Source of the DNA: Rugamonas violacea
Lineage (GTDB): Bacteria; Pseudomonadota; Gammaproteobacteria; Burkholderiales; Burkholderiaceae_D
Length of the DNA: 64,000 bases
Reading direction: 5' to 3'
Assembly: GCF_016461825.1 (NCBI RefSeq)
Contig: NZ_JAEMNU010000083.1
Span: 1 to 64,000 of the forward strand
Both the position numbers and the translations under genes were made by a program. The notes under the pieces were generated by a model. The model saw only the letters and a list, made by a program, of their open reading frames with translations. It made no database searches and was not told the origin of the DNA. Positions 8,256 to 16,158 of this stretch are shown here, one piece after another; positions within the stretch are counted from its first letter, which is position 1; every line of letters begins with the position of its first letter.

Positions 8256-8986
8256 TTGTATGGCTCCATGGTGGCGATAGTGTTGATGGTGTTGAGAACG
8301 ACGTTGACGTGGTTGTCGCCGCCGCGGCTGATGACGGCCATGGCCTCCTTGCCCGGACCGCTGAAAAACAGGGTGCTGCCGGCGGCGGCGCCGGCCGGCA
8401 GCGCTTGCGTGCCGAGCGCGCCGGCGCGCGCCTCGCGCTCCAGCGCCATGCCCTCCTCGCGCAGCATGGCCACCAGGCGGGCGCGGTTGACCTCCTCGCT
8501 GTAGCCGTTCGACAGCACGACGTGGCGCGCGCTGCGCGCGCCGTCGACCGAGTCGAGCGCGCTGACGATGCGCGTCCCCGACGGGAAGCGGGCCAGCAGC
8601 CGCTCGTGGGCGGCCTGGTTGGCGCCGCGCCGCGCGGCGGCGGTGCGCAGGTCGGCCACCGCCACCACGCCGCGCGTGCGCTGGCCGTCGGCGCCGAGTT
8701 GCACGGTGATGTAGTGGCCGCCGCGCGCGCCGCCCAGCACCAGCTTGCCGCCGACCTGGTTCTCCACCAGCGGCCGGCCCAACTGGCGGCGGAACCAGGC
8801 GGCGACGCCGGCCGGCGAGGCCTCGGCGACAAAGCCCTGCAGGCGCAGCGGCACGCCGCCGGCCAGCATTTGCGGCCCCATGCTGATCGGCTGGGCGCCG
8901 GGCGGCAGCGCCACCACCGGCCACTCGGCGGCGGCGGCGCCGCCGACGGCCAGCGCCAGCAGGATCGCGAGCAGGCGGCGGCTCAT
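8252..8986 (-). CDS. Unknown exported protein in the Tad operon
   Basis: A 244-residue protein I do not recognise. It has a clear signal peptide (RLLAILLALAVGGAAAA, cleaved near residue 20) and no further membrane segment. The body is Ala/Gly/Arg-rich with beta-like stretches (GGHYITVQLGADG, RHVVLSNGYSEEVN, TLFFSGPGKEAMAVISRGG). It overlaps the upstream TadE-like gene and the downstream small prepilin gene by ATGA on each side, so it is translationally coupled to pilus genes and is probably a periplasmic pilus accessory factor (inference from position only). Confidence 0.75.
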   Translation of the reverse strand: MSRRLLAILLALAVGGAAAAEWPVVALPPGAQPISMGPQMLAGGVPLRLQGFVAEASPAGVAAWFRRQLGRPLVENQVGGKLVLGGARGGHYITVQLGADGQRTRGVVAVADLRTAAARRGANQAAHERLLARFPSGTRIVSALDSVDGARSARHVVLSNGYSEEVNRARLVAMLREEGMALEREARAGALGTQALPAGAAAGSTLFFSGPGKEAMAVISRGGDNHVNVVLNTINTIATMEPYK

Positions 8987-9813
8987 TGGAGACGGTCCCC
9001 GGGCACCACGTCCTCCCAGAAGGTCAACTCGCCGATTTGCGGCAGCTTGCTTTTCGGGCAGGTCCCCGGCAGGCAGGCCGGCATCTCGACCAGGTTCACC
9101 GCCACCGCCAGCGGCGCCTTGAACGGGCGCAGCATATGCCCGGGGAACAGCAGCTTATCGTCGATGCGGCCGCTCACCTGGGCCGGGCCGGCGGCGGTCC
9201 AGCTGTCGACCAGCACGCTGGTGTGGCGCGTGACGCTCAGGTTGATGGCGGAGAATTGCTGGTAGGTGCTGGCGTAGCTGCCGCCCAGGTCGGACAGGTT
9301 GGCCAGCAGCACGCTGACGTTGGCGGTGTAGACGCCGGGCGCCTCCAGTTGCAGGCGCTTCGGCACGTCGAGCAGGCCGAAGGTGGTGAAGGGCTGCTTG
9401 TCGGCGGCGGCGCTGAAGGCGGCGGCATGGTCGGCGCCCTGCACGCTGCCGAAGCTGACCGTGACGTCGCTGAAACGGCGGATCAAGGCGCCGCCCTGCG
9501 GATCGCGCCAGAACAGGTTCTGGTTGGCCATGAAGTCGCCGGCCGTGTCGCCGCTCTTGATGGGCGCGTCGGAGTTGCTGTAGAAGCGGCGCCGCACCTC
9601 GTCCTCCAGCCGCGCCGGCGCCTTGAAGCTGCTCATGCCGCCGTTGTTGTTGATCGCCTCGAAGGCGACGTAGCGGCTGGCCATTTCGGTGGCGTGGGCG
9701 ATGTCCTGGTACTTGCCCAGCACCGGCATCAGCAGGAACAGCGGCACCAGGGCCAGCGCCACGACGACGAACTCGGCCAGCGCCTGGCCGCGCTGGACGG
9801 CGAGGCGCCTCAT
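8983..9813 (-). CDS. TadE-like pseudopilin
   Basis: A 276-residue pseudopilin-like protein. The N-terminus has a basic leader, G9, then QALAEFVVVALALVP, which fits the G/XXXXE(F/Y) processing site of TadE-type minor pilins, followed by a single membrane helix and a large periplasmic domain. TadE is usually nearer 180-200 residues, so this one is long. Two Cys near the C-terminus (MPACLPGTCPK) could form a disulfide. ATGA overlaps link it to both neighbours. Its role is likely pilus initiation or tip formation, by family analogy. Confidence 0.75.
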   Translation of the reverse strand: MRRLAVQRGQALAEFVVVALALVPLFLLMPVLGKYQDIAHATEMASRYVAFEAINNNGGMSSFKAPARLEDEVRRRFYSNSDAPIKSGDTAGDFMANQNLFWRDPQGGALIRRFSDVTVSFGSVQGADHAAAFSAAADKQPFTTFGLLDVPKRLQLEAPGVYTANVSVLLANLSDLGGSYASTYQQFSAINLSVTRHTSVLVDSWTAAGPAQVSGRIDDKLLFPGHMLRPFKAPLAVAVNLVEMPACLPGTCPKSKLPQIGELTFWEDVVPGDRLQ

Positions 9814-10781
9814 TTGGCGGCCCCTTTGGCGCTGATGCTGAAACCGTCGCCGTTGTAGGGGGTGAACACGGCGCTGTTGACTTCGCTGTCGAGCTTGGCC
9901 TCGACGGCGCTCATCTTGCGGCCCATCTGGCTGTCGGTCTCCAGCAGCAGGCCGGCCCAGCCGGCGTTGCCGGCGGCGCGCGCCGGGGCGAAGGCGCCGC
10001 CGTCGGCGAAGCACAGCGTGGCTTCGAACGCGCTCTGCCGCCATATCTCGCAGCGCACTCCGGCGACATTCTTGAACTGGCCGGTGCGCACGCCGCCCAG
10101 CCCGGCGGCGGCGCCGGACAAGGCCGCCGCCGCGCCGCGCGGCTCGCCGGCGGCGTCGGCGTGGCCGCCGGCGTCGCAGACCCCGCGCGCCGTCTTGCGC
10201 AACAGGTCGATCTGGCAACTGCCCTTGCTCGACACCAGCACGGCGCGCGACACCGGCCGCGCCAGCAGCGCGCAGTCGTCCGGCCGCACGGCGTGGGCCA
10301 CGCTGTTGAAATAGGTGATGCTGCGGTTGGCCGCCATGTAGTGGTCCTCGCGCAGCGCCAACACGTGCTCGGGCCACTGCGTCGGCGGATGCAGCGAAGC
10401 GCCGGCGCCCGGGTGGCTGGCGACGCATTGCTGCACCAGTTGGCGCAGGCCTGCCAGCGCGGCCGCCTCGCCGCCGGGGCTGTTCTGCTGGCCGTCCAGC
10501 CGGGCCCGATGCACCGCCACCGGCACGCCGCCGCGCTGGTAGATCTGGTGCGGCATCGGCGCCTTGCGCATCGCCTCCTCCGCCTCGCTGGCGGCCTGCG
10601 CCAGCGGCGCCACGGCGCCGGCCCACAGTGCCAGCATCGGCAACATCGGCAACATCGGCAACTTCGCCAGGCGGCCGGCCGGCAACGCGCCCGGCCATCG
10701 GCGCGCGGCGCCGTCGCTCAGGTTCGGCGCGCCCTTGGCGGCGGCGCGCCAGATTGTTGGGTTCATGGTGGGATCTTTCAT
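9810..10781 (-). CDS. Unknown exported protein in the Tad operon
   Basis: A 323-residue protein I do not recognise. The start at 10779-10781 is chosen because it overlaps the upstream stop as ATGA; a second ATG lies five codons in. After a long basic leader there is a hydrophobic stretch (residues about 38-60) built on LPM repeats that ends in an Ala-X-Ala-type site, so it is probably secreted. The body contains several Cys (QQCVASH, PDDCALL, GSCQIDLL, ARGVCDAG, VRCEIW, TLCFAD), hinting at disulfides in the periplasm. It sits between the TadG-like and TadE-like genes, so a pilus role is likely but unproven. Confidence 0.72.
   Translation of the reverse strand: MKDPTMNPTIWRAAAKGAPNLSDGAARRWPGALPAGRLAKLPMLPMLPMLALWAGAVAPLAQAASEAEEAMRKAPMPHQIYQRGGVPVAVHRARLDGQQNSPGGEAAALAGLRQLVQQCVASHPGAGASLHPPTQWPEHVLALREDHYMAANRSITYFNSVAHAVRPDDCALLARPVSRAVLVSSKGSCQIDLLRKTARGVCDAGGHADAAGEPRGAAAALSGAAAGLGGVRTGQFKNVAGVRCEIWRQSAFEATLCFADGGAFAPARAAGNAGWAGLLLETDSQMGRKMSAVEAKLDSEVNSAVFTPYNGDGFSISAKGAAK
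10635..10661. repeat. 9-bp tandem repeat in a signal-peptide coding region
   Basis: Three copies of CATCGGCAA lie inside the 9810-10781 gene and encode LPM repeats in its hydrophobic leader. The unit is a multiple of three, so slippage would lengthen or shorten the signal helix without a frameshift. Confidence 0.7.
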
Positions 10782-12115
10782 GGCGGACTGTTTTGCAGCG
10801 CGACGGCGGCGGCCAGCACGGCCGGCGGAGTGGCGATCAGGTGGGCCTGCCAGTAGGGGTTGAACAGACTGGGCAGCTCCTTGCCCTGCGGGTTGGGGGC
10901 CATGCGCTCGAAGTACACCTCGGAGCTGGAGACGGCGGCCATCACGCCCTTCGCCTCGGCGCCCTGGAAGACCTCCATGCGGCCGCTCGGCTTGACCTGC
11001 GAGGTGCCGGTCGAGGTGGCGGCGTCGGTGTTGGCGCGGGTCAGGCGGATGGCGAATTTCAGGCGCGGATCGCGCTTGTTGACGTCGGTGTTGTCCGGCG
11101 TATAGCCCAGCGCGACGCTCGACAGGTCGAAGAAATTCGGCACGCCGCTGTAGCCCCAGTCCTTGGCCGAGCGGTAGCCGTCGCCCAGGCTCATGCTGTT
11201 GCCACGGCACTTGAGGAGCCAGCCCCGCATGCGTTCGGTGCGGAAGTAGGCGCTGTCGCTGGCGGTCCAATCGTCGAAGCCCTGCAGCGCGGTGCTGCCG
11301 CTGCGGTTGGCGATGCCGCGCACCAGGCCGGGAATGCACGGCCACGGCGAGCGCGAATCCCAGTTGCGGCCGGCGACGAAGCCGTCCTTGTAGGCGGCCC
11401 GCGTCTCGGCATCCTTGAAGCGGGTGCGATCGTTGCCGTTGTAGGGGGCGATAAAAGGCTTGCCATCGAACAGACTGTAATTGTCGAGCAGCGGCACGGT
11501 GTCGACCTTCACCGGGCCGATGCCGGCGTAGTTGGCGTCGGCCACCTGGCGCAGCAGTTGCTGGCGCGCCGGCAGGAAGCTGGCATACATGGTCAGTTGC
11601 GAAGTCTGCAGGGCGGCCTTGGCCAGCTCGGACACCGCCATCGCGACCGGGGCGACGCCGTCGACCACCTGTTGCAGGCCTTCCAGCCCGGCGGGAACGG
11701 TGGGCACGGAAAGGAAGGCGCACAGCAATTCGTACTTGCTCATCACCAGCACGAGCGGCACCGAATAATAGGTCAGGCAGTTCAGCGGCGTCACGCTTTC
11801 CGAGTGCTCGACGGCGTACTCGAGCCAGGACGACACGCTGACCATCTGTGCCGCCAACACCTCGTTGGCCATCAAGGCGCGGTTGGTGTAGGCGTCGAAA
11901 TTGAGCGCGCGGGCGTGCATCACGGCGGCGCTGTAGGCCACCGCGTCGGCGGTGTTGACCAGCTTGGTCTTCTCCGCCGTCAGCTGGCCGGTGTTAAACA
12001 TGAAAAACAAGGCCACCAGGCCGGCGATCAGCACGAACAAGCCATACACCAGCGCCTGCCCGGTTTGACGGGCGCGGCGCGGTATCGAGCGGTGCGGAGT
12101 GCGGGACGAAAACAT
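10778..12115 (-). CDS. TadG-like pilus-associated protein
   Basis: A 445-residue protein with an N-terminal TadE/G-type helix (TGQALVYGLFVLIAGLVALFFMF) followed by the typical post-helix segment in which Asn/Ala residues replace each other (KLVNTADAVAYSAAVMHARALNFDAYTNRALMA, partly quoted). This matches the Tad/TadG N-terminal domain. It lacks the Glu at +5 found in processed pseudopilins, so it may stay as an uncleaved membrane anchor. The rest is a large periplasmic region with no domain I recognise. It is 20 bp downstream of flp and overlaps the next gene by ATGA. Assignment to TadG is by N-terminus and operon position. Confidence 0.72.
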   Translation of the reverse strand: MFSSRTPHRSIPRRARQTGQALVYGLFVLIAGLVALFFMFNTGQLTAEKTKLVNTADAVAYSAAVMHARALNFDAYTNRALMANEVLAAQMVSVSSWLEYAVEHSESVTPLNCLTYYSVPLVLVMSKYELLCAFLSVPTVPAGLEGLQQVVDGVAPVAMAVSELAKAALQTSQLTMYASFLPARQQLLRQVADANYAGIGPVKVDTVPLLDNYSLFDGKPFIAPYNGNDRTRFKDAETRAAYKDGFVAGRNWDSRSPWPCIPGLVRGIANRSGSTALQGFDDWTASDSAYFRTERMRGWLLKCRGNSMSLGDGYRSAKDWGYSGVPNFFDLSSVALGYTPDNTDVNKRDPRLKFAIRLTRANTDAATSTGTSQVKPSGRMEVFQGAEAKGVMAAVSSSEVYFERMAPNPQGKELPSLFNPYWQAHLIATPPAVLAAAVALQNSPP

Positions 12116-12135
12116 GGCGGCCTTGGCTGCTCGGC

Positions 12136-12420
12136 TTACTGCTTGCCGGTGGTGGCCTGGTCGCCGAAGGTCGACAAGGTGTTCTTGTTGTTGTCCTTGG
12201 CCGCCGCCACCGCCGCCGTGGCCGCCGTGCCCGACTGGGTGATGGCGGCGGTGCCGTTGGTGCCGGAAACCTCTTTGGCGATGCCGGCCATTTGGTTGCG
12301 GATGGTGGCGCCGAACAACTGGGTGACGGCGATGGCCGCCACGGCGATGAGCGCGACGATGATGATGTACTCGGTCATGCCCTGGCCGGTCTGCTTGCGT
12401 TTCAATGCGCGGATGTTCAT
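12136..12420 (-). CDS. flp: Flp pilin, major Tad pilus subunit
   Basis: A 94-residue prepilin with leader MNIRALKRKQTG, predicted cleavage after G12, then QGMTEYIIIVALIAVAAIAV, which fits the Flp motif G/XXXXEY exactly. The mature protein has the short hydrophobic helix and a Thr/Ala/Asn-rich tail (about 40 residues longer than the smallest Flp pilins). The start at 12418-12420 has a good ribosome site (AAGGGG) about seven bases upstream. As first gene of the Tad operon it is expected to be strongly expressed. It is secreted and polymerised by the products of the downstream genes. Confidence 0.93.
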   Translation of the reverse strand: MNIRALKRKQTGQGMTEYIIIVALIAVAAIAVTQLFGATIRNQMAGIAKEVSGTNGTAAITQSGTAATAAVAAAKDNNKNTLSTFGDQATTGKQ

Positions 12421-12929
12421 GTGTTCCCCTTGGAGTGAAAATTGATAGAAATATCTGCATGGAAAAACAATATCCAAGTAGCAATACTCGTTCCAAAAAA
12501 GAACGTGGAAAAACCTGCCAAACGGAATTGCAGCGAAGCGTACAGACGCGCCCGCTTGAAAGAAGGGCACATCTTATGGATGAGAAGGGGCGCACATATG
12601 CGCGAATTGTCACAATGAAAATATTCACCTTAATTCAATGTTTTTTGATGTTTATTTGCTACTCTTCAATCGTGTGGCTATCAAGATTGACTATCCTCAA
12701 GGTCTGGCGGCCGTCTGGAATGTATAAAAACCCCGCTCGGCGGAGCCGGCAGGTTTCTGTGCGGATACATACCGCCGTCAGTTCTTGCTAGTCGCCCTCC
12801 CCCATCCTTGCTCAGCCACGGCAGCGATCAGTTGCATGCCCGATGCCACCCCGCCACAAAATAAATCGCCCACTTGTGTAACCTTTGCCGAGTTGAGCGG
12901 TATAACGCTCAGATCAACCGGAAAGCAGC
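12421..12929. other. AT-rich divergent intergenic region between the Tad operon and the ECF operon
   Basis: About 509 bp with no supportable gene. The part from 12440 to 12720 is clearly richer in A/T than its surroundings and must hold the promoter of the flp-led operon, reading leftward, though I see no convincing sigma70 or sigma54 pair. The right end holds a candidate promoter for the ECF operon. Confidence 0.6.
12877..12905 (+). promoter_or_regulatory. Candidate ECF-type promoter for the sigma factor operon
   Basis: A TGTAACC element (12877-12883) is followed after 14 bases by CGGTATAA (12898-12905), 24 bases before the GTG start. TGTAACC-like -35 elements are used by several ECF sigma groups, so self-activation is possible. 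Spacing and -10 match are only moderate. Confidence 0.4.
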
Positions 12930-13475
12930 GTGGATATACGAGCCCTTTTAGAACGCATCAACAATGGAGACCGGCAAGCGTTCGCGCAGGTCGTGGCGCA
13001 TTACCAGCGCCCGTTGTTCGGCTTTTTGGGGCGCATGGCATTGAGTTCCGCGCATGCCGAAGAAATCGCCCAGGAGACCTTTCTGCGCGCCTGGCGCAAG
13101 CTGGCTGATTTTGATCCGAGCCTGGCCGCGTTTTCCACCTGGCTGTTCACCATCGCGCGCAACCTGGCCCTGCACGAGCTGGAGCGGGCGGCGCACCGGC
13201 GCGAGAACGCCGTGCTGGACGATGTCGCCGAGCCGGCATGCGAGCGCCCGCAACCGGAGGCGCAACTGGCCGGCAAGCAGCAGCGACAGCGTCTGCAAGC
13301 GGCCTTGCACCGGCTCTCGCTGCAGGAACGCAGCGCCTTGGCCCTGGCCTACATCGAGGAAATGGACCTTGCGGTGGTGGCGCGCATCGAAGCATGCAGC
13401 GTCGGCGCGCTCAAGACCCGCCTGCATCGCGCCAAGGAAAAACTCAAGCAACTATTGGAGGAAAACGATGGATAA
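12930..13475 (+). CDS. ECF-family RNA polymerase sigma factor
   Basis: A 181-residue sigma70-family factor of ECF size. Region 2 is visible (FAQVVAHYQRPLFGFLGRM, AEEIAQETFLRAWRKL, FSTWLFTIARNLALHELER) and region 4 near the end (LSLQERSALALAYIEEMDL, CSVGALKTRLHRAKEKLK). There is no C-terminal extension. The start is a GTG at 12930-12932 with GGAAAG upstream. The stop overlaps the ATG of the next gene. It probably directs transcription of its own operon (signal peptidase and metallopeptidase genes) in response to an envelope signal; the signal is unknown. Confidence 0.9.
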   Translation: MDIRALLERINNGDRQAFAQVVAHYQRPLFGFLGRMALSSAHAEEIAQETFLRAWRKLADFDPSLAAFSTWLFTIARNLALHELERAAHRRENAVLDDVAEPACERPQPEAQLAGKQQRQRLQAALHRLSLQERSALALAYIEEMDLAVVARIEACSVGALKTRLHRAKEKLKQLLEENDG

Positions 13476-13692
13476 GGATCTCGATGCGCTGTTGAGCACG
13501 CCGTTGCTGGATGTGCCGGACAACTTCACACAAGGCGTCATGCGGCGTGTCCAGTTTCTGCCGCTGCCGCAGCGCCACTCCGGCTGGCTGGAAAAACTGC
13601 AGGGCCTGGTCCTGGTTGTGGGCGGCATTCTGGGCGCCACGCAGCTGGCGGCGTTCTTGTTTGGAATGTGGTCGGCTTCGGCTGCCGGTTAA
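13468..13692 (+). CDS. Small single-helix membrane protein, candidate anti-sigma factor
   Basis: A 74-residue protein with a cytoplasmic N-terminus (MDKDLDALLSTPLLDVPDNF) and one hydrophobic helix (about residues 47-70). The ATG lies inside the end of the sigma gene (overlap of 8 bases) behind a strong TTGGAGG site. Small membrane proteins encoded directly after an ECF gene are usually anti-sigma factors, but this one is short and I see no zinc-binding ZAS motif (HxxxCxxC). Anti-sigma function is inference from position. Confidence 0.7.
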   Translation: MDKDLDALLSTPLLDVPDNFTQGVMRRVQFLPLPQRHSGWLEKLQGLVLVVGGILGATQLAAFLFGMWSASAAG

Positions 13693-13704
13693 AGAGGAAA
13701 GACC

Positions 13705-14616
13705 ATGAACCACCTTGAAATCACAGCGCGCAAACCGTGGCGCGCCGCCTTGATGTCACTGGTTTTGCCAGGCTTTGGGCAGCTCTATAACGGCCAGGCG
13801 GAAAAGGCAATTTGGCTGTTTCTCGGTTTCGCCATCGTCAGCATACCGATGATCGCGCTGGCCGCGCTGTATCTGCCGGCGCCATTGATGGCGCCGACCT
13901 TGGCACTCAGCCTGCTGCTGGCGATCGGGCTGTGGCTGGGCGGGATGGCCGATGCATGGCGCACCGCTCGCCGCTTCGACAACCATGTCCTGAAGCCGTG
14001 GCAGACCGGCGCGGCCTATTTTCTGACCCTCATCCTGTGCGATTTTGTCGGGCTGCCGTTGCTCACCATGTATATGCGTGAGCATCAAGTCGAGCCCTAC
14101 CGTGTGCCGTCGACCAGCATGGAACCGAGCGTGAAGCAAGGCGACTACTTTTTCGCCGACAAGCGCTACAACTGCGCCGGCTGCAAATCGCCAGTCGCGC
14201 GCGGCGATATCGCCCTGTTCGTCTATCCGAACGACCGCACGCAGATTTACATCAAGCGCATCGTCGGCCTGCCCGGCGACCGGATTCAGATTGGCGACAG
14301 GATGGTGGCGGTCAACGGCAAGCCGCTGACCACAGCGGCGGCGCCGATCGACGCCAACGGCACCAGCGCGGAACAGGCCGGTGCAAGGCGCTGGCGGGTG
14401 CAATGGGCCGCTGCGTCCGAGGCGGCGCCCGCCGCCGATTTCACCGTGCCGGCCGGTCAGGTTTTTGTGTTGGGCGACAACCGCGGCAACAGTCTCGATT
14501 CCCGTTCATTTGGCACGGTGCCATTGGCCGACGTGGTCGGTAAGGCGCGGCAGGTCTGGTTCTCGACCGGAGCCGATGGCCTGCGGGTTGAACGGATTGG
14601 GAAAGTGCTCGAATGA
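13705..14616 (+). CDS. lepB: Signal peptidase I with extra N-terminal membrane domain
   Basis: A 303-residue S26-family signal peptidase. The catalytic Ser/Lys pair is visible: S138 in PSTSMEPS and K184 in YIKRIVGLPGD; the LGDNRGNSLDSR box is near the end. In front of the peptidase domain sit about 120 residues with three to four membrane helices, starting with a TM2-like LVLPGFGQLYNGQ motif that housekeeping LepB proteins lack. A CxxC pair (NCAGCKSP, 157-160) lies between the boxes. Because it is in an ECF operon with a metallopeptidase, it is probably a specialised second signal peptidase. The stop overlaps the next gene by ATGA. Confidence 0.85.
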   Translation: MNHLEITARKPWRAALMSLVLPGFGQLYNGQAEKAIWLFLGFAIVSIPMIALAALYLPAPLMAPTLALSLLLAIGLWLGGMADAWRTARRFDNHVLKPWQTGAAYFLTLILCDFVGLPLLTMYMREHQVEPYRVPSTSMEPSVKQGDYFFADKRYNCAGCKSPVARGDIALFVYPNDRTQIYIKRIVGLPGDRIQIGDRMVAVNGKPLTTAAAPIDANGTSAEQAGARRWRVQWAAASEAAPAADFTVPAGQVFVLGDNRGNSLDSRSFGTVPLADVVGKARQVWFSTGADGLRVERIGKVLE

Positions 14617-15374
14617 CTGCGCTGTCGAAACGCGCCATGGGCATGAAATACATCAAACGTGCGGCATCAACGGTGGCATGCCTGGTGTTTGCCTACGTCG
14701 CCGCGCTGGCGTTTCCGCGACCGTTATTCTCACATCACATGGTCTACCAGAACTATGAAATTTGGTCGGACCAAGCCATTCCGCCCGAAATTTCCAGCGT
14801 GCTCGACGATACGACACGGCGCTTGCGTACCTCGGAGCTATACAAGCCGGACTGGACGATCAGGGTCTTCTTCTGCAATGCAAACTGGCGCATGTGGCTG
14901 TATGGCGGCCACTTTACCAGCAAAATCGGCGGCGGCGCCGACACCATCTTGACCCGCAACGTCTACCTGCGCTCCTCCGATATCGCCGCCAATCGTCTCA
15001 ACGCGCCCGATGGCGGGCCGCTGAATGATGCCGCGGTGCGGCCGCTGTCTTACTTCATCGCGCATGAAGCAGCGCACATTATCGAATCGCGCGAATTTGG
15101 CCGGCTGATGTACTTTCGCCATCCGATATGGCTGACCGAGGGTTATGCCGATTACGTTGGCAAAGGTGGCAATTTCGACTTCGCGGAAAATCGACGCTTG
15201 CTGATGAGCGACGACCAGCTTCTCGATATTCGTCGAAGTGGCTTATATCGGCGCTTCCAACTCGAAGTAAGCTATCTCATCAACAATGGCTTGAGCGTGC
15301 AACAGATCTTCGCCCGCCCGCCGAACGAGGATGATTTGCTCAAGGCCCTAAAAAAGAACCCACACACGGAGTAA
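14613..15374 (+). CDS. Membrane-anchored HExxH metallopeptidase of unknown role
   Basis: A 253-residue protein with one N-terminal helix (about residues 17-38) and a presumably periplasmic domain. Residues 151-155 (HEAAH) form a zincin HExxH motif, and EGYADY at 176-181 supplies the downstream Glu expected of gluzincin-type peptidases. I do not recognise a named family. The start overlaps the lepB stop by ATGA; an internal ATG at codon 11 (MKYIKR) is an alternative that would give a cleaner signal anchor. GC content is lower than that of the Tad genes. It is likely co-regulated with the ECF factor. Confidence 0.75.
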   Translation: MTALSKRAMGMKYIKRAASTVACLVFAYVAALAFPRPLFSHHMVYQNYEIWSDQAIPPEISSVLDDTTRRLRTSELYKPDWTIRVFFCNANWRMWLYGGHFTSKIGGGADTILTRNVYLRSSDIAANRLNAPDGGPLNDAAVRPLSYFIAHEAAHIIESREFGRLMYFRHPIWLTEGYADYVGKGGNFDFAENRRLLMSDDQLLDIRRSGLYRRFQLEVSYLINNGLSVQQIFARPPNEDDLLKALKKNPHTE

Positions 15375-15422
15375 ATTGGGCACTTGAAAATGCCGACTTC
15401 GTGGGCACGACCACCATCGGCG

Positions 15423-15456
15423 TAAAAAAACCCGCGCGGCTCGCACCGGCGGGTGG
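15423..15456 (-). terminator. Rho-independent terminator after the ComEA-like gene
   Basis: On the minus strand an ACCCGC arm pairs with GCGGGT across a GC-rich loop and is followed by a run of seven T. It lies about 50 bp after the stop at 15506 and between convergent genes. Confidence 0.7.
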
Positions 15457-15505
15457 TTTTGCCGACGTGGCCTGACGGCCACGACACGGCAACACAGCGA
15501 CCAGC

Positions 15506-15973
15506 TTACTTTTTCTTCGGCGCATCCGCTGCCGCAGCCTTGTCGGCGGCGGCGCCCTTGACCGGCACCGAGGCGGTGGCGGCGCCAGGCGTCGCGGCCG
15601 GCATGGCGGCAGCCGCCTTGGCCGGTTTCTCAGCCTTCTCGGCCTTCTCAGCTTTGGCGGCCTTGGCCGGTTTCTCGGCGGCAGGCTTGGCGGCGGCGCC
15701 ATCCTTCGCCTTGCCGTTCACCTGCAAGCCGGCTTCCGACAACTTGACGGCGCTCTTCTCGCCGATGCCCTTGACGCGTTTCTCCAGATCGGCCCAGTCC
15801 TTGAACTCGCCGCCCTTGCTGCGCTCCTCGATGATGGCCTTGGACTTGGCCGGACCGATGCCCTTGATGCTGTCCAGCGCGGCCGCGTCGGCCTTGTTGA
15901 CGTCGACCTGAGCAAACGCAAAGCCCATCGTTGCGATCAGTGTGGCAACTACCAGCAGTAGTTTCTTGAACAT
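15506..15973 (-). CDS. ComEA-like helix-hairpin-helix protein with Lys/Ala-rich tail
   Basis: A 155-residue exported protein. A signal peptide (LLLVVATLIATMGFAFA) is followed by a ComEA-type helix-hairpin-helix pair (VNKADAAALDSIKGIGPAKS, then WADLEKRVKGIGEKSA), a fold that binds DNA in competence proteins. The C-terminal 65 residues are low complexity, rich in Ala, Lys and Pro with AEKAEKAEK repeats. The start at 15971-15973 has GGAG upstream; longer frames would remove the signal peptide from the N-terminus. It could bind periplasmic DNA for uptake, but many such proteins in this family have no tested role. Confidence 0.85.
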   Translation of the reverse strand: MFKKLLLVVATLIATMGFAFAQVDVNKADAAALDSIKGIGPAKSKAIIEERSKGGEFKDWADLEKRVKGIGEKSAVKLSEAGLQVNGKAKDGAAAKPAAEKPAKAAKAEKAEKAEKPAKAAAAMPAATPGAATASVPVKGAAADKAAAADAPKKK

Positions 15974-16158
15974 GTCTGTATCTCCGTGGTGGGTGGAAAA
16001 AGCAAGGGCGAAGGCCGCGCCTTGAGCCACTTTAACGGCCGACGCTGTGATCGGTTGACCGACAAACATGATAGCGATTGGATTCAGATCAAATCGCGGG
16101 CCGGCAGCGCGCCGCCGCGGCCTGGAACCGCAACGACGCCACAAGCCATCTGAACGGC

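Noticed and set aside
12515..12540. Possible sigma54 promoter for the Tad operon
   Set aside because: A TTTGGCAGG element is seen on the minus strand but no GC element at the required -12 spacing.
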